Origin: Aplysia californica
Taxonomy: Eukaryota; Mollusca; Gastropoda; Aplysiida; Aplysiidae
Assembly (NCBI RefSeq): GCF_000002075.1
Contig: NW_004798066.1
Coordinates: forward strand, 120,089 to 184,088
DNA length: 64,000 nucleotides
Reading direction: 5' to 3'
The notes under the pieces were generated by a model. That model saw only the letters and a program-made list of their open reading frames with translations. It did not search any database and had not been told where the DNA came from. Positions 62,484 to 64,000 of the stretch are shown piece after piece. The position numbers and the translations under genes are program-made. The first letter of the stretch is position 1; each line of letters starts with the position of its first letter.

Positions 62484-63051
62484 GTTTGTTGTTAGGCTTA
62501 TGTTTAGGAAGAGTATGCTGTAATCTCTCCAATACGTTGTGAGCATCCCGTGACATAGCTCCTACCGTCCCATTTTCTCAGTGAATGTCCCGGTATGACA
62601 TGCGTTGTCCCGATGTCCCGACTGCGTCAGAAAAAAATCCAGGCAGCGAACAAAATTGACCGCACGCCAGGTTTGAAAATGTCACTGTGAACGTGTAACA
62701 TGAATATTGCCATTTTGGATTGTCTTGAATGAAAACACGTGACTAGGCCCCCCAGCCGAGCCGACAACAAGGCGTCTTTCTGCCGTTCGGAGTTAGATCT
62801 AAGTCTAAATTTTGTACTTGGAAGTGAAAATAAAGGGATCATGTGATAGTCCTAACGAGGATGAGGAGAAAAATGAGAAGAGGTTGTGGAAATTTCGAGC
62901 GTAGTTTACTCAGATGTGGCCGTGTATAAAAACTGGTGCTTTTTCGGTAGTTCCCACCCCCTCAGTTATTATTCGCCTATTTTCCTGTTTCGGGAATATA
63001 ATCGAGTTAAAGCTTTATTGATGTTGGCCTAGATCGAATATTTGAAGAGAT
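62484..63051. other. Sequence after exon 22
   Basis: If exon 22 is terminal this is 3' UTR. GTGGCCATCTTGGACAG-like words at 62170-62190 (in the preceding intron) and CCCGATGTCCCGAC at 62610 hint at transposon ends, none delimited. Confidence 0.35.
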
Positions 63052-63125
63052 TTTGCGCGCTCATGTGACCTTATGCAGTTGCGAGTGCTGTAAAACTCTG
63101 ACTAAAAAACTCTTACTAAAACTAA
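63052..63125 (+). repeat. SINE-like repeat (family S), copy 6
   Basis: GCGCGCTCATGTGACCTTAT, then GCAGTTGCGAGTGCTGTAAAAC and repeated ACTAAAA units. Confidence 0.65.
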
Positions 63126-63164
63126 AAACAGCTAAGATTCTTTGATTTCTGACAATTTTGTGAA

Positions 63165-63310
63165 GCCTGATTTTTTAAGGTCAGTTTTGAGTGACCATAT
63201 CTCGGGCGTCTCTTAACATAGATGAAATATTAATGTGTCAGATAATGTAGAATTTATTCAGCTCTAAATTTGTATGCTGCATGAGTGGGTAGTACAAGGC
63301 TTTAACTCAC
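63165..63310 (+). repeat. Family F foldback MITE, single arm
   Basis: CTCGGGCGTCTCTTAACATA (63203 on), then GATGAAATATTAATGTGTCAG and the following bases match the right arm at 9490-9600. The other arm is absent. Confidence 0.65.
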
Positions 63311-63968
63311 TTCAGACGGCTCACACAACAGTTGCGTGACCCCTGCCGCGATGCTCGCGACGGGTCTCACAAGCCCTGGGTGACCAACTTTGGAATTTTT
63401 TTTCCGCTCAATAAATCACGCATGGATCGCGAGACCCGCCTCGTACCCTTGTTTGGCCAAGCCTGAGCTACTTAGACTTTGTTTCGTATCTCTGGGGCCG
63501 GTAGTTTTTAAGTTATTGAAGGTGAAGGACAGTGACCCCAACTGGGGTTGAACAGACCGGAACTCGCGCTTTGTTTTTTTTCTGTACAGCTGATAGTAAT
63601 CCGACAGTCGCGTCATAGTAACGGTCGAAGAAGTCGCATGAACAAGAATCACATAATTTCGCCGTTTTCTATACTTCTGTACGTTTTACTAGTTCTAGTG
63701 TCTCAGAATATGATGTGTCTAATAGTTAGGATCCTGGATATGGACCCGAACACGGCCCGAGTCGTAATTCTAGGGCTAGATCTAGCACTTGTACCGGTGT
63801 TGTTTTTCGCGCAACGAAATCACAACGTCGTGCCGTACATCTGTCTCATGTAATTCAGTGTATGGGTCTGAATCAATGCACAGACCAGCTTTTATATTTT
63901 CACCAAACACTCGCACATGTATACAAATCAAACCAGAACACTTTGAACTTTTATTTTTGTTGTTGCAG
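63311..63968. other. Sequence before a possible last exon
   Basis: Nothing recognised. It ends in a strong pyrimidine tract and TTGTTGCAG. Confidence 0.35.
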
Positions 63969-64000
63969 TGAATTTCATTCTACTTGTCACGTCTCTGGAA
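63969..64000 (+). other. Possible terminal MAP3K4 exon, mostly outside the window
   Basis: The acceptor TTTTTGTTGTTGCAG at 63954-63968 follows a good pyrimidine tract. Joined in phase 0 to exon 22, the first codon would be TGA, giving a protein ending HMFVK. It could equally be unused, with the true last exon farther on. Confidence 0.3.

Noticed and set aside
1-64000. A novel defence, biosynthetic or other multi-gene system
   Set aside because: Apart from MAP3K4 exons and transposon proteins, no open frame shows family features. The window is one host gene and its repeats.
1-64000. LTR retroelement, retrovirus-like or Polinton remains
   Set aside because: I saw no long terminal repeats, no gag, protease, integrase or capsid-like motifs. 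All reverse-transcriptase traces are of LINE type.

Overview
The window is animal genomic DNA, most likely from a mollusc and probably a gastropod. It is AT-rich, has GT-AG introns of 1-6 kb, and is full of L2/CR1, Jockey, RTE and I-type LINE remnants, many short terminal-inverted-repeat (TIR) DNA elements and (CT)n/(TG)n microsatellites. The gastropod assignment is inference from gene structure and repeat style, because nothing in the window names the species.

One host gene fills almost all of it on the + strand: the orthologue of MAP3K4 (MEKK4/MTK1), a stress-activated MAP kinase kinase kinase. I place 22 coding exons between 6462 and 62483. Every junction keeps the reading frame, and the exons join to about 1,644 codons, close to the 1,608 residues of human MAP3K4. 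Exon 1 (1.9 kb) carries the N-terminal regulatory part, including the region matching the GADD45-binding segment. Exons 2-12 carry the conserved central region. Exons 13-16 are a variable linker. Exons 16-22 carry the C-terminal kinase domain with its glycine loop, VAIK-type lysine, HRD, DFG and APE motifs. The sequence from 1 to 6461 is upstream of exon 1; I see no promoter or 5' exon I can support.

The introns are a layered record of transposons. (1) At 1108-3760 a TIR element sits in a (CT)n tract and itself contains an L2/CR1 LINE and a 420-bp MITE. (2) At 37203-39858 there is a full-length piggyBac element on the - strand, with TTAA target duplications and a 624-codon open transposase that keeps all catalytic aspartates. 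(3) Six further TTAA-flanked, non-autonomous piggyBac-like elements lie at 13551, 28958, 44052, 50480, 54112 and 59720. (4) TA-flanked pogo/Tigger-like MITEs lie at 5584, 31470, around exon 13 and at 56262. (5) A Harbinger-like element at 55355-56909 holds two other MITEs. (6) A decayed Tc1-like transposase lies at 21107-22096 and a mariner-type scrap near 35340. (7) Six copies of one short SINE-like tail all lie in the same orientation as the gene. (8) Several LINE fragments lie on both strands.

I found no RNA gene, CRISPR array or second host gene, and no LTR retroelement, retrovirus-like or Polinton sequence. The most unusual points are exon 13 being bracketed by two ends of one MITE family, the density of TTAA elements, the hexanucleotide microsatellite that encodes the Arg-Ser stretch of the piggyBac transposase, and a two-copy repeat family of unknown type with a conserved coding-like segment.
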